DNA of 22,585 nt from a virus. Location: positions 1-22,585 of the IMG/VR virus record IMGVR_UViG_3300034418_000840; one strand, given 5' to 3'. The stretch's first letter is position 1. Each line of letters starts with the position of its first letter. The translations under genes were made by a program, and so were the position numbers. The notes beneath the pieces were generated by a model. It ran no database searches and was not told where the DNA came from. It saw nothing but the letters and a program-made list of their open reading frames with translations. Of this stretch, positions 1-6,174 are shown one piece after another.

Positions 1-431
1 GATAAGTCTATCTTGTTAAAGGTGTCCTCATCTACTAACTCTTCTGCCTCATCCAATACAAAGGTTGTAATACCATTTAGAGACTTCAGGGCAGCCGTTT
101 GGTTACCACTTGATGTTCTGATACCTTTGAAGATAATAGAGTTCTTAGTGGTAAGATTTATAATCTCATCCTTTGTGATACGGAAGTCTTGCTGTACTCC
201 CATAAGGTCAATCTTCTCTACGAACTCAGGAATAATAGAAGTCTGTGCTGAGGTCATTGTATATCTACTGAAGAGTATTCGGTGTCCTTCTTCATAAGTT
301 AAGTTCAACAGAAACACTGCTACCCCAAAGGACTTTCCTGAACCCCTACCTCCAGTAACTACAAAGTACCTTGAAGGGTCTTGAAACAGAGGAATGTACT
401 TTTCATTAAGGACTACATTATTCTTACTCAT
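1..431 (-). CDS. terL: Terminase large subunit, N-terminal part (cut by left edge)
   Basis: The packaging motor ATPase that pumps phage DNA into the prohead through the portal. The visible 143 residues carry a classical Walker A (GGRGSGKS, residues 27-34) and a Walker B with its catalytic acidic pair (FVLDEA, residues 124-129), spaced as in the ATPase domain of large terminases (Terminase_3-like). The C-terminal nuclease domain would lie beyond the left edge. The start is the ATG at 431-429, overlapping the end of the small-subunit candidate by 8 bases, the usual tight TerS-TerL arrangement. The reading frame is open to position 1. The assignment is firm; the exact subfamily cannot be judged from half a protein. 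Confidence 0.93.
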   Translation of the reverse strand, partial: MSKNNVVLNEKYIPLFQDPSRYFVVTGGRGSGKSFGVAVFLLNLTYEEGHRILFSRYTMTSAQTSIIPEFVEKIDLMGVQQDFRITKDEIINLTTKNSIIFKGIRTSSGNQTAALKSLNGITTFVLDEAEELVDEDTFNKIDL

Positions 432-834
432 CCTCTTCGATATCTTCTATTTCTTCTTCAGGCTCTATGTCTATAGTCTGTTCATCAGGTTGCTGATTAA
501 AAGAGAAGTTAATTACTGGTGCAGTTCTTCTTGCAGGCCCACTATCCTCTCCTTTCTCAAGGTGTTCTAAGAACATCTTAATGGCATTTAGCTTTACTGT
601 ATCAGACTCTCCTGACTTAATAATCTCTGCAAGGCTTGTAAAGATACCCTCAGCACCACCTAAACTCTTAATGGCTACTTTGTTAGCAATCTTAGGCAAC
701 TGCTTTTTCTTAGCATCATTCAGTCTTGCTGGCTGTGAAGTAACCTGACCTTTTATCTTTACCTTAGAAGGTAGTCTCTTGTTATTTCTTCTACCATCAG
801 TAGACTTTATTTCATTACTCTTTTGTCTTGCCAT
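424..834 (-). CDS. terS: Probable terminase small subunit
   Basis: A 136-residue protein directly upstream of and overlapping the large terminase gene, which is the main reason for the call. TerS recognises the packaging start site and hands DNA to TerL. The N-terminal third is very basic (Lys/Arg-rich to about residue 50), suiting DNA contact. The middle (about 52-92) looks helical, and the C-terminus is strongly acidic (residues 117-136). I do not recognise a diagnostic helix-turn-helix, so the identification depends on position, size and charge pattern. It starts 3 bases after the stop of the methyltransferase-like gene and probably shares its transcript. Confidence 0.6.
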   Translation of the reverse strand: MARQKSNEIKSTDGRRNNKRLPSKVKIKGQVTSQPARLNDAKKKQLPKIANKVAIKSLGGAEGIFTSLAEIIKSGESDTVKLNAIKMFLEHLEKGEDSGPARRTAPVINFSFNQQPDEQTIDIEPEEEIEDIEEDE

Positions 835-837
835 AGC

Positions 838-1476
838 TTATAAATTTCCCCATTGGTTAGCCATAGCATTAGCTATGCCCATAAATGTTTTACTTCTTAA
901 TGTTCTTCTTTCTTCTGCTGTCTTAGCCTTGCTTAGAGCATCCAAGTACCACTTAGCTTGCCTTTTCTTTTTACCATTCTTATCTTCCCACTCCACAAAC
1001 TCACCTTTTCCAACAAGCTCTGTAGGCTGAAGTAATGGTAAGTTCTTTAACCAAAGACAAGTCTTTTTACTTGCCTGGTCTCCATATTCATAAGGTTGAA
1101 CTATTTGGTCTGGTTTTCTTATCTGACTACTTATAACACTAACAGGATTCTCTAAAGCTATTCTTGGTATAGGAGCGTTTAATAAAACCCTAACAAAGTC
1201 AAGTGCCTCTTCCTGGTTTTTCCACCTGTCCTCGTTTTTAGTTCCATCCTTATTATAAAGCCATCTTGCTCCACTAACAGCTAAGTAAGTACAAGGAGGG
1301 TGAGCAATCATCAAATCCCATCCATCATTAAGAATCTTAGTAACATCTCCTTGTATGTGCCACTCAGGATGTCCTCCACTGCAAGGCAATATATCGCAAC
1401 TAAAGGCTTGATGACCTCTTTCTCTAAAGGCTTTCGTTACTGCCTGGCTTTCTTCACAAGCTACTAATACTTTCAT
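838..1476 (-). CDS. Cytosine-C5 DNA methyltransferase-like protein, minimal form
   Basis: A 212-residue protein with the core of a C5-type DNA methyltransferase. The N-terminal beta strand and following helix (VACEESQAV, residues 5-13) are in the place of the SAM-binding motif I. HPPCTYL (59-65) holds the Pro-Cys pair of the catalytic motif IV, and ENPV (109-112) corresponds to the Glu-Asn of motif VI. Ordinary C5 methyltransferases exceed about 300 residues because they add a target recognition domain, which is missing here. The likely role is modification of phage DNA or bases against restriction, but activity and target are not shown. It starts by an ATGA overlap with the preceding gene and sits just before the terminase genes. 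Confidence 0.65.
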   Translation of the reverse strand: MKVLVACEESQAVTKAFRERGHQAFSCDILPCSGGHPEWHIQGDVTKILNDGWDLMIAHPPCTYLAVSGARWLYNKDGTKNEDRWKNQEEALDFVRVLLNAPIPRIALENPVSVISSQIRKPDQIVQPYEYGDQASKKTCLWLKNLPLLQPTELVGKGEFVEWEDKNGKKKRQAKWYLDALSKAKTAEERRTLRSKTFMGIANAMANQWGNL

Positions 1477-1748
1477 TTTTTATAATTGTTATTGTATATT
1501 TCTATGTATGTACTCAAGATAGCATCTTGTATATTATCCTTGTCGTATATATACTCAGACTCTTTATACTTGCCACCAAACTTTATAGTAAGTGCATACT
1601 CATTCTTTTGTTTATAGTACTTCCCATCAAACTCTGCCTTTGGTATGCAACTCACATAAATATGTTTGCTGTGACACCAAGACATTTCCTTCAGTGGGTT
1701 GTCTATTGTAGGACTTCCAAGCCTATAAGGATTCTTCTTTATCTTCAC
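1473..1748 (-). CDS. Small hypothetical protein
   Basis: A 91-residue basic, Tyr- and Lys-rich protein that I do not recognise. It carries two cysteines (about residues 25 and 34) near a CHSKH stretch and ends in a lysine- and asparagine-rich tail. No membrane segment or known catalytic motif is visible. It is joined to both neighbours by 4-base ATGA overlaps (with the DnaA-like gene upstream and the methyltransferase-like gene downstream), a strong sign that it is translated as part of this operon. Function cannot be inferred. Confidence 0.7.
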   Translation of the reverse strand: MKIKKNPYRLGSPTIDNPLKEMSWCHSKHIYVSCIPKAEFDGKYYKQKNEYALTIKFGGKYKESEYIYDKDNIQDAILSTYIEIYNNNYKK

Positions 1749-2251
1749 TCAATACCTTTTACCTTACGCATTACCTTTACAAAGACATCCAGCTTGCTGT
1801 AGACCTCATCAATGTCCTCTTCTGACAAACCCTCTATCATATTCTCAAGAGTAGTATTGTGATTCAGTAATAAAGATAACTTCTGCTTTAGGCTTTTGTT
1901 TTCTTCCTCTACCTCATTTAAACGCTCTCTAATGGACTTTGAGGCTTCTAAGGCTTCTATAGGTCTTTCTTCCTTAATAGTGTCTACAATGTCTTCATAT
2001 AGCTCCTTAAACCTTTTATCTTGCATTGCATAGTCAAACACTGTCTTAATGCTATGCATCACTGTAGAGTGGTCTCTATCAATAGCCTTACCTACTTTAC
2101 TTAGGCTGTAGAACTCTGTGAGTTCCTCTCTTGCTATTTTACAGAAGATACTTCTTGCAAAGGCTAAGTCAGTATGTCTTTCTCTTGTATCAATTCTTTT
2201 TCCTATTTGTTTTTCAATCGTTCCCTTTAATCGTTCTAATTCTGTTTTCAT
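1745..2251 (-). CDS. DnaA domain IV-like DNA-binding protein with coiled coil
   Basis: A 168-residue protein whose first half resembles the DNA-binding domain IV of the replication initiator DnaA. Residues 33-71 contain a helix-turn-helix ending in the signature IDRDHSTVMHSI; in DnaA the matching stretch (RDHSTV or RDHTTV followed by H) reads the DnaA box. The AAA+ ATPase domain of DnaA is absent. Instead the second half (about 97-145) is a long, charged, probable coiled coil suited to dimerisation. It could mark the phage origin, block or recruit host DnaA sites, or regulate promoters; the sequence does not decide between these. It overlaps the preceding gene by 38 bases and the following by 4. 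Confidence 0.72.
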   Translation of the reverse strand: MKTELERLKGTIEKQIGKRIDTRERHTDLAFARSIFCKIAREELTEFYSLSKVGKAIDRDHSTVMHSIKTVFDYAMQDKRFKELYEDIVDTIKEERPIEALEASKSIRERLNEVEEENKSLKQKLSLLLNHNTTLENMIEGLSEEDIDEVYSKLDVFVKVMRKVKGIE

Positions 2252-2567
2252 AAATCTCTTTCAGTATATCTTGATAAATGAGCTGGCTAACTCTTTTGTG
2301 TTCTTCTGATGTCATTAATATCTCATCTTCATCTACATCAGAAACCTCATCAAACCTCTTGTCCATTATGTCATTGATTTTGTCTACCGCTCTTTTAACA
2401 CCTTCACAAGCTAAGTAGTCCTCTTGCTCTTCAAAGAACTCTATCATTTCTAAATAGACATCTTCTTCATTAAAGATAAGCCAAGAAGTTAATGTGGTCT
2501 CATAGATGATTCTGATTATCTGCTCATCAGACTTGCCATCATAATTATAAAATTCCTCTATAAACAT
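2214..2567 (-). CDS. Hypothetical acidic protein
   Basis: A 117-residue, very acidic protein (many Glu/Asp, including the VDEDE run near residue 80), probably all-helical. No family is recognised and no membrane segment or catalytic motif is seen. The gene overlaps the exonuclease gene upstream (23 bases) and the DnaA-like gene downstream (38 bases), so it belongs to the same compact operon. Acidic helical proteins of this size in phages are sometimes DNA mimics or inhibitors of host proteins, but nothing specific in the sequence supports that here. Confidence 0.65.
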   Translation of the reverse strand: MFIEEFYNYDGKSDEQIIRIIYETTLTSWLIFNEEDVYLEMIEFFEEQEDYLACEGVKRAVDKINDIMDKRFDEVSDVDEDEILMTSEEHKRVSQLIYQDILKEIYENRIRTIKGND

Positions 2568-3327
2568 TGTTTGTTATTAACTCTTCTGAGTTGTCTTGCA
2601 TAAAGAACTCTTTGTAGATGTTTACTGCATCTGAAATCTGTACGCTTCCTAACTCTAAGAAGTTTTCACTACACTCAAATATACCAATATCTAAGTTAGT
2701 TTTGTCAACAACAAGAAAAATAAATTCGGTTGCTCCGAATATCTGTAAGTAGAGTGAGGCTTGTAGTGAATAGTTGTATTTGTTTGCAGCCCACATAAAC
2801 TCCTTAACGCTACCGCTGGTAGTCTTTAAGTCAATAATAGTAGAGCCATCTTTAGTCATTGCATCAGCCTTTGCTCTGAAGGGTAGGTCGTATAACATAC
2901 CAACTCCTGGTACTTCATAGTTGCAATCATCAAGTAAGTATGAGGCATCTGCATTAGACTTTACCGCATCTGCTATCCAGTAAGCATTTTCCATCTCACT
3001 TCTTGTGTAAACAAGGTGACTGCCTAATTCTGCTACTGCTTCCTTATATGCCTTAGTAGCCTTAGTACCATCTACAATAGTTAACTCATCTAACCTGTGA
3101 GGCTCAAGTACTGATAAGTGTACTAACTGACCATCCCTTAATGCTTGGCTATTAGTATCTGTTCTTCTTAGTGACTTTCTGTAAGCCTTTGGTGATTGTA
3201 ATAGTTGTTTAAGTGATGAGCTACTTAGTGCGTTCTGTCCTAAGTGTCCGTAGTAAAACTCATCATTGACCATCTCTTTTAAGATGTCCTCTTTATTCCA
3301 TTGTTCTCCGTTTAGTAATGTAATCAT
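2545..3327 (-). CDS. RecE/exonuclease VIII-like PD-(D/E)XK nuclease
   Basis: A 260-residue nuclease of the PD-(D/E)XK superfamily, resembling the exonuclease VIII C-terminal domain and phage DUF3799-type exonucleases. The family order of motifs is visible: an N-terminal LSSSSLKQLLQSP stretch (34-46), GQLVH with the conserved His70 followed by LEP, the catalytic acid at Asp155 (AKAD), the core D-x-K pair Asp166/Lys168 (IDLKTT), and the Q-x-x-x-Y helix (Gln189-Tyr193). Such enzymes resect double-stranded ends to give 3' tails for a single-strand annealing protein; the ERF protein encoded at 7369-7926 is the natural partner. The start ATG overlaps the previous gene by 4 bases. Confidence 0.85.
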   Translation of the reverse strand: MITLLNGEQWNKEDILKEMVNDEFYYGHLGQNALSSSSLKQLLQSPKAYRKSLRRTDTNSQALRDGQLVHLSVLEPHRLDELTIVDGTKATKAYKEAVAELGSHLVYTRSEMENAYWIADAVKSNADASYLLDDCNYEVPGVGMLYDLPFRAKADAMTKDGSTIIDLKTTSGSVKEFMWAANKYNYSLQASLYLQIFGATEFIFLVVDKTNLDIGIFECSENFLELGSVQISDAVNIYKEFFMQDNSEELITNNVYRGIL

Positions 3328-3614
3328 ATCTGTTTTTCTAAATGTTCTAATTTCTTTTCGTAATACTCTATGGTCTCTACTAACCTTCTCATTCTGCCTA
3401 CTCTAACAGAGTCTGCGAACTTCAGGTCATCATTTTCCATTTCAAGTTTGGTGTTGTATATCATAATCTCTCTCATACAATCACCCATCTTTAGCACCTT
3501 TTCAGTAGGGTTCTTATCTGTGGCTTCCTTAATTGCTTTAGCAAGAAAATCCATAGCATCTAAGTACCTTTCCTTACGCTGTACATCCTTTATGTCTTTA
3601 AACATCTGAAGCAT
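3324..3614 (-). CDS. Hypothetical coiled-coil protein
   Basis: A 96-residue charged protein, probably helical throughout, with a likely coiled coil in the C-terminal third (ETIEYYEKKLEHLEKQI). No family is recognised. Two start codons are possible, the ATG at 3614 and one three codons later at 3605; the first overlaps the small membrane-protein gene upstream by 17 bases. It ends in a 4-base overlap with the exonuclease gene, so the two are probably translated together. Confidence 0.65.
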   Translation of the reverse strand: MLQMFKDIKDVQRKERYLDAMDFLAKAIKEATDKNPTEKVLKMGDCMREIMIYNTKLEMENDDLKFADSVRVGRMRRLVETIEYYEKKLEHLEKQI

Positions 3615-3744
3615 CTTCTAAATGTAATAGGTAGACAATAATAAATGCTAATAGAAGTGTGTTAATGTCAATAGGTAAAAGTGCGTTAAGCACTGATAGT
3701 CCTAAGAAGAACACAAAGGTCAGTAGGTAATGTTGCCACTTCAT
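3598..3744 (-). CDS. Small predicted membrane protein (48 aa)
   Basis: A 48-residue ORF starting at the ATG 3744-3742, which overlaps the stop of the preceding small gene as ATGA, and ending in TAA at 3600-3598 inside the start of the next gene. The product is very hydrophobic: two probable membrane segments (about residues 5-23 and 27-41) with a short polar turn (PID) and an acidic tail. The overlap on both sides and the lack of any other explanation for this stretch support it being real. Function is unknown; small inner-membrane proteins in phage early regions often act on the host envelope or superinfection, but this is only a possibility. Confidence 0.6.
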   Translation of the reverse strand: MKWQHYLLTFVFFLGLSVLNALLPIDINTLLLAFIIVYLLHLEDASDV

Positions 3745-3893
3745 TTCTTCTTGTTTCTATCTCTCCAAGTTACATAGCACACAGCTAATCTTTGGTCTTG
3801 TCGTTTGTACTCAATCATCATCTGATTGTCTGACATACATCTGCTAACAAACTCTTCTTGAGTTTCATTAGCCTTTGGTTTTGGTAATGGCAT
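3741..3893 (-). CDS. Small conserved-looking phage protein (50 aa)
   Basis: A 50-residue ORF from ATG 3893-3891 to TGA 3743-3741. It overlaps the diphosphohydrolase-like gene upstream by 26 bases and the membrane-protein gene downstream by 4. The pattern PLPKPKANETQEEFVSRCMSD, then an aromatic or acidic segment, then QRLAVCYVTWR matches a short segment I associate with many phage structural or packaging proteins, where it often occurs as a fused piece (K-x-N/E-x(3)-EF-x-SRCM ... Q-R-x-AVC-x(3)-W). Two cysteines (19 and 39) may pair or bind metal. Here it stands alone. The recall of the motif comes from memory and was not searched. Confidence 0.62.
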   Translation of the reverse strand: MPLPKPKANETQEEFVSRCMSDNQMMIEYKRQDQRLAVCYVTWRDRNKKK

Positions 3894-4179
3894 CTTGTTG
3901 TGATTTTTCTATTTCTAATTGTAAATTTGCTAAGGCTCTCCAAGCTACTTTTGCTGAGTGCCTAATGTTGTCATCATCTATTTGTCCAGCTTGTAGCGTA
4001 TGTCTAAGCATAGCGTCTAAGTGGTCATTAGACTTCTCTCTATCCCAATGGAGTGGTTTATCAGGATGGTGCTGTTGGTTACCTGCCCAAGAACAATGGG
4101 CTACCTCAAACAAAGCATCAGGGAAATACTTAAACACTCCTGAGAATATAGGGTGCTTCTTTCTGTTAGTAGATGGCAT
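3868..4179 (-). CDS. dATP/dGTP diphosphohydrolase-like protein (DUF5664-type)
   Basis: A 103-residue protein resembling the N-terminal dATP/dGTP diphosphohydrolase domain (DUF5664) common in phages. Visible family signatures are GVFKYFPDALFEVA (14-27), the GNQQHHPDKPLHWDR stretch (33-47), KSNDHLDAMLRH with Asp52, His53, Asp55 and His60, and HSAKVAWRALANLQLEIEK near the C-terminus. The His/Asp pattern fits an all-alpha metal-dependent pyrophosphohydrolase of the MazG-like kind. The likely role is adjusting the dNTP pool during infection; relatives feed 2-aminoadenine synthesis, but no purZ is present in this window. I chose ATG at 4179 over a TTG two codons upstream. It overlaps the preceding small gene by 14 bases. 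Confidence 0.75.
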   Translation of the reverse strand: MPSTNRKKHPIFSGVFKYFPDALFEVAHCSWAGNQQHHPDKPLHWDREKSNDHLDAMLRHTLQAGQIDDDNIRHSAKVAWRALANLQLEIEKSQQDAITKTKG

Positions 4180-4327
4180 TGTCAATCTGTCTGATTAGGT
4201 CTCTTAGTTCCCAATGTTCAAACCTACCTGCAATCTCTCCGTTGTAGGTCTTGATTCTGACATCATACCAATGCTTGTCTTTTTGTTCGTCTCTGCCTAT
4301 TGGCTCAACTTTTACTGTAAAGTTCAT
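4166..4327 (-). CDS. Small hypothetical protein (53 aa), first gene after promoter
   Basis: A 53-residue ORF, ATG at 4327-4325 to TAA at 4168-4166. It begins about 16-20 bases downstream of the predicted start site of the 4350-4380 promoter, and its end overlaps the diphosphohydrolase-like gene, so position argues it is genuine. The protein looks like a small alpha/beta fold: a beta-rich first half (NFTVKVEPI and HWYDVRIKTY) and a final helix (HWELRDLIRQIDNAI). I do not recognise a family. Confidence 0.65.
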   Translation of the reverse strand: MNFTVKVEPIGRDEQKDKHWYDVRIKTYNGEIAGRFEHWELRDLIRQIDNAIY

Positions 4328-4349
4328 ATACTTGATTTTTATGTTTAAT

Positions 4350-4380
4350 CAAATATATAAACAATTTGTGGATATGTCAA
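4350..4380 (-). promoter_or_regulatory. Bacteroidota-type promoter P3 (leftward)
   Basis: On the minus strand, TTG at 4380-4378, a 20-base spacer and a perfect TAnnTTTG element (TATATTTG, 4357-4350), followed by ATTAA. This is the -33/-7 arrangement of Bacteroidota primary sigma promoters. It lies in the only gap between the nuclease gene and the 53-residue ORF and would give a leader of about 16 bases. Inside the spacer is TGTGGATAT (4367-4375), one base from a DnaA box. Confidence 0.75.
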
Positions 4381-4385
4381 TACCC

Positions 4386-4790
4386 TTAGTTAAATTTTAA
4401 CAAAGTATATCCTTTTGTAATATCAAAGTAACCTACTTCCTTAGTAACCTTAGTAAAGTCATTAAAGTAAGTGGTCTTAGGAACGCTCCTTAGTTCCCAT
4501 ATCCCGTTATGCTTTCTCATATCAAAAGCGTAGACTCCTTTAGGTGTGCTATTGATATACACAGGTACATCATTATGCTTACTACATTCCTTTATTACAG
4601 CATCATACTTATCCTTCTGTATCATCAGTTCAGGATAATGTGTTCTTCTGCATTTAAGTTCTATGCGGTGTTTCCTCTCAGGAGAGTAACAATCCCATCT
4701 ACTGGCAGGATTCTTAGCCTTAGTAAGGTCAGGATAATAGTTTTCTTTAAGCCAATCGAATAGCTCTGCTTCTTCACTGATAAGTTTCAA
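4386..4790 (-). CDS. PD-(D/E)XK nuclease-like protein
   Basis: A 134-residue protein with the compact restriction-endonuclease-fold signature: Asp33 (RWDCYS) followed by E-x-K at Glu44 and Lys46 (IELKCR), with an upstream Glu-rich helix (EEAELFDWLKE). These residues match the metal-binding and catalytic set of the superfamily. Small stand-alone nucleases of this type in phage replication clusters serve as resolvases, structure-specific nucleases or host-DNA degraders; the target here is unknown. It overlaps the cysteine-rich protein gene by 17 bases and is the last gene of the operon that begins at the 8336-8366 promoter. Assignment rests on motif recognition only. Confidence 0.6.
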   Translation of the reverse strand: MKLISEEAELFDWLKENYYPDLTKAKNPASRWDCYSPERKHRIELKCRRTHYPELMIQKDKYDAVIKECSKHNDVPVYINSTPKGVYAFDMRKHNGIWELRSVPKTTYFNDFTKVTKEVGYFDITKGYTLLKFN

Positions 4791-5217
4791 AATATTGTTT
4801 TAATTGGTCATACATAGATTTCAAACAAGGTGTACAAGAAGTCATCTTTTTTCTTTCGTTAAACACCCTGTTGTAAGTATTGATTAGCATTTGCTTTTGC
4901 AAACCACCCAATACTTTAGTGTTAGATTCAAATAGGTCAGATAAGAAGGCATACTCATCTTCTAATAGACAATTAGGTTTCTTATAAGAAAACATTTTAT
5001 TCAGTGCTTCCTTACGCTGGTCACATCCGCAGTCCTCTCCTGCTAAAAACTTTACCGCTGCTTTGATTCCTGTAGCCTCAGTAATCTTTTCAATGCTATC
5101 TCCCAAGCCCTTTGATGAGGCTTCTTGCCTCTTCTTCCAAGCCTTGTATTCTTTAGTACGCTTGTCCAAGTTTTCATAATACTCTTTTTCTTCTTCGTAT
5201 TTACTTATTGAGTCCAT
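4774..5217 (-). CDS. Hypothetical cysteine-containing protein
   Basis: A 147-residue protein without a recognised function. The N-terminal 35 residues are highly charged and helical. The core contains GLGDSIEKITEATGIKAAVKF, followed by ECGC-like EDCGCDQR (Cys63, Cys65), Cys83, and a late CTPC pair (Cys128, Cys131), a spacing that could bind zinc. Similar GEDCGC-containing proteins occur, in my recollection, beside sigma-like genes in Bacteroidota phages, but this is not verified. It starts 1 base after the sigma-like gene's stop and overlaps the nuclease gene. Confidence 0.68.
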   Translation of the reverse strand: MDSISKYEEEKEYYENLDKRTKEYKAWKKRQEASSKGLGDSIEKITEATGIKAAVKFLAGEDCGCDQRKEALNKMFSYKKPNCLLEDEYAFLSDLFESNTKVLGGLQKQMLINTYNRVFNERKKMTSCTPCLKSMYDQLKQYFETYQ

Positions 5218-5218
5218 A

Positions 5219-5764
5219 TTAAATTAAATTATAATCTCCGTTACAAAAGTCCTCATAGTCTTCAGAGAACTTTTCTTTTAATATACGCTTATTCTCTCTC
5301 ATTGAGTTAAAGATACTGGTTAGGCTGATTCCTGAGCCATTAGCAATATCTCTTAGGCTGTAATCACTTTTAAGGTACTTCTCAGACAATATCTTATCAT
5401 ACTTATGCCAAGTGTTCATCTCAGCACTAATCTTGCCCATAAGCCTTTCAAATGCAGCATCTACCGCCTCATCAAAAAAGAACTCTCTAAGCTCCGTATC
5501 TATTACATCGTCTTCTCTAATCTCAAAGAAAGTGAATTTACTTGATGCGTTCATATAAGTTCGGTACATATTCTTCAAGGTGATATAAACAAAGAATCTG
5601 TTTACCTCATCGTCATTGTACATTATGCGGTTCTCGTCTTTTACATACTTATGCATACGCAAGTACATAGACTGCACTAAATCTTGAGCTAAATCTTTGT
5701 CTGCCCCAAAGCCTCTTACCATACGAACCCATACTTTATGGTTTTCTGCTAACTTTTCAAGCAT
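5219..5764 (-). CDS. Sigma-70-family-like factor
   Basis: A 181-residue protein with the layout of a small two-domain sigma factor. A region 2-like segment is visible near the N-terminus (DLAQDLVQSMYLRMHKYV, then RFFVYITLKNMYRTYM, matching the 2.1-2.4 helix pattern). A region 4-like helix-turn-helix lies near the C-terminus (YLKSDYSLRDIANGSGIS, then SIFNSMRENKRILKEK). It may redirect host RNA polymerase to phage promoters, or be a sigma-derived DNA-binding protein. I prefer the ATG at 5764 (MLEKLAENHKVW), giving a 16-base overlap with rusA. An ATG at 5848 would add 28 residues with a CSC...C motif, read through the rusA gene in another frame. Confidence 0.65.
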   Translation of the reverse strand: MLEKLAENHKVWVRMVRGFGADKDLAQDLVQSMYLRMHKYVKDENRIMYNDDEVNRFFVYITLKNMYRTYMNASSKFTFFEIREDDVIDTELREFFFDEAVDAAFERLMGKISAEMNTWHKYDKILSEKYLKSDYSLRDIANGSGISLTSIFNSMRENKRILKEKFSEDYEDFCNGDYNLI

Positions 5765-6174
5765 TGTATTTGTATTATTATTTGGTTGTCTGTTCCGTAG
5801 TACTTTTTTACATTGTCCATCGCAACTACATTTTGGTCTCTTTCCCATACTATTCCCTCAAGGGCATCAAATAAAGGTTTGTTAAGGTTGTCTTGTAAGT
5901 CAGGCTTTGTTACTTTATATTGAAGGTAAGTAGAATTTCTTTTCTTCGCTGAAAAACTTTTAGGGTACTCAAAGATATAATGCAGTTGAGTAATATGAAT
6001 TGGTGTATCTGCCTTAATGCAAGAAAAGCCATCAGGGAGTTGCTCCTTGACAGCTTCTATTATTTGGTTTTTATAGTCGGTGATTTTCTTCGGCTGATAG
6101 GTTCTGCCAAACTTAGTAACTCTGACCGACTGATGCGGTACTGGCTTAATATTTATTCTTAGGCTTAGTTGCAT
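5749..6174 (-). CDS. rusA: RusA-family Holliday junction resolvase
   Basis: A 141-residue endonuclease that cuts four-way DNA junctions arising in replication and recombination, resolving branches before packaging. The family core is clear: KPDLQDNLNKPLFDALEG (90-107) with Asp92, Asp95, Lys99 and Asp103, followed by VWERDQNVV (109-117). The classical KPDxDN spacing has one extra residue (KPDLQDN) and the usual DD before the Q is RD, variants that still keep an acidic site. Length is normal for the family. The start ATG overlaps the RepA-like ATPase gene by 29 bases, and the end overlaps the sigma-like gene. Confidence 0.85.
   Translation of the reverse strand: MQLSLRINIKPVPHQSVRVTKFGRTYQPKKITDYKNQIIEAVKEQLPDGFSCIKADTPIHITQLHYIFEYPKSFSAKKRNSTYLQYKVTKPDLQDNLNKPLFDALEGIVWERDQNVVAMDNVKKYYGTDNQIIIQIQCLKS

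Noticed and set aside
2676-2708. TTG-N22-TATATTTG on the minus strand inside the exonuclease gene
   Set aside because: It fits the promoter consensus, but lies within conserved-looking coding sequence, has a longer spacer and lacks the RWTAA extension of the three intergenic promoters. One such chance match is expected in an AT-rich window this size.
3868-4179. 2-aminoadenine (Z) genome
   Set aside because: Only a diphosphohydrolase-like gene is present; there is no purZ, DatZ or DNA polymerase in the window, and the same family is common in phages with ordinary DNA.
3875-4198. Plus-strand ORFs of 100-127 codons (for example 3875-4198, 6180-6557, 11399-11782, 17701-18042)
   Set aside because: Each lies opposite a well-supported minus-strand gene, has no recognisable domain, and contains composition typical of the complement of real coding frames.
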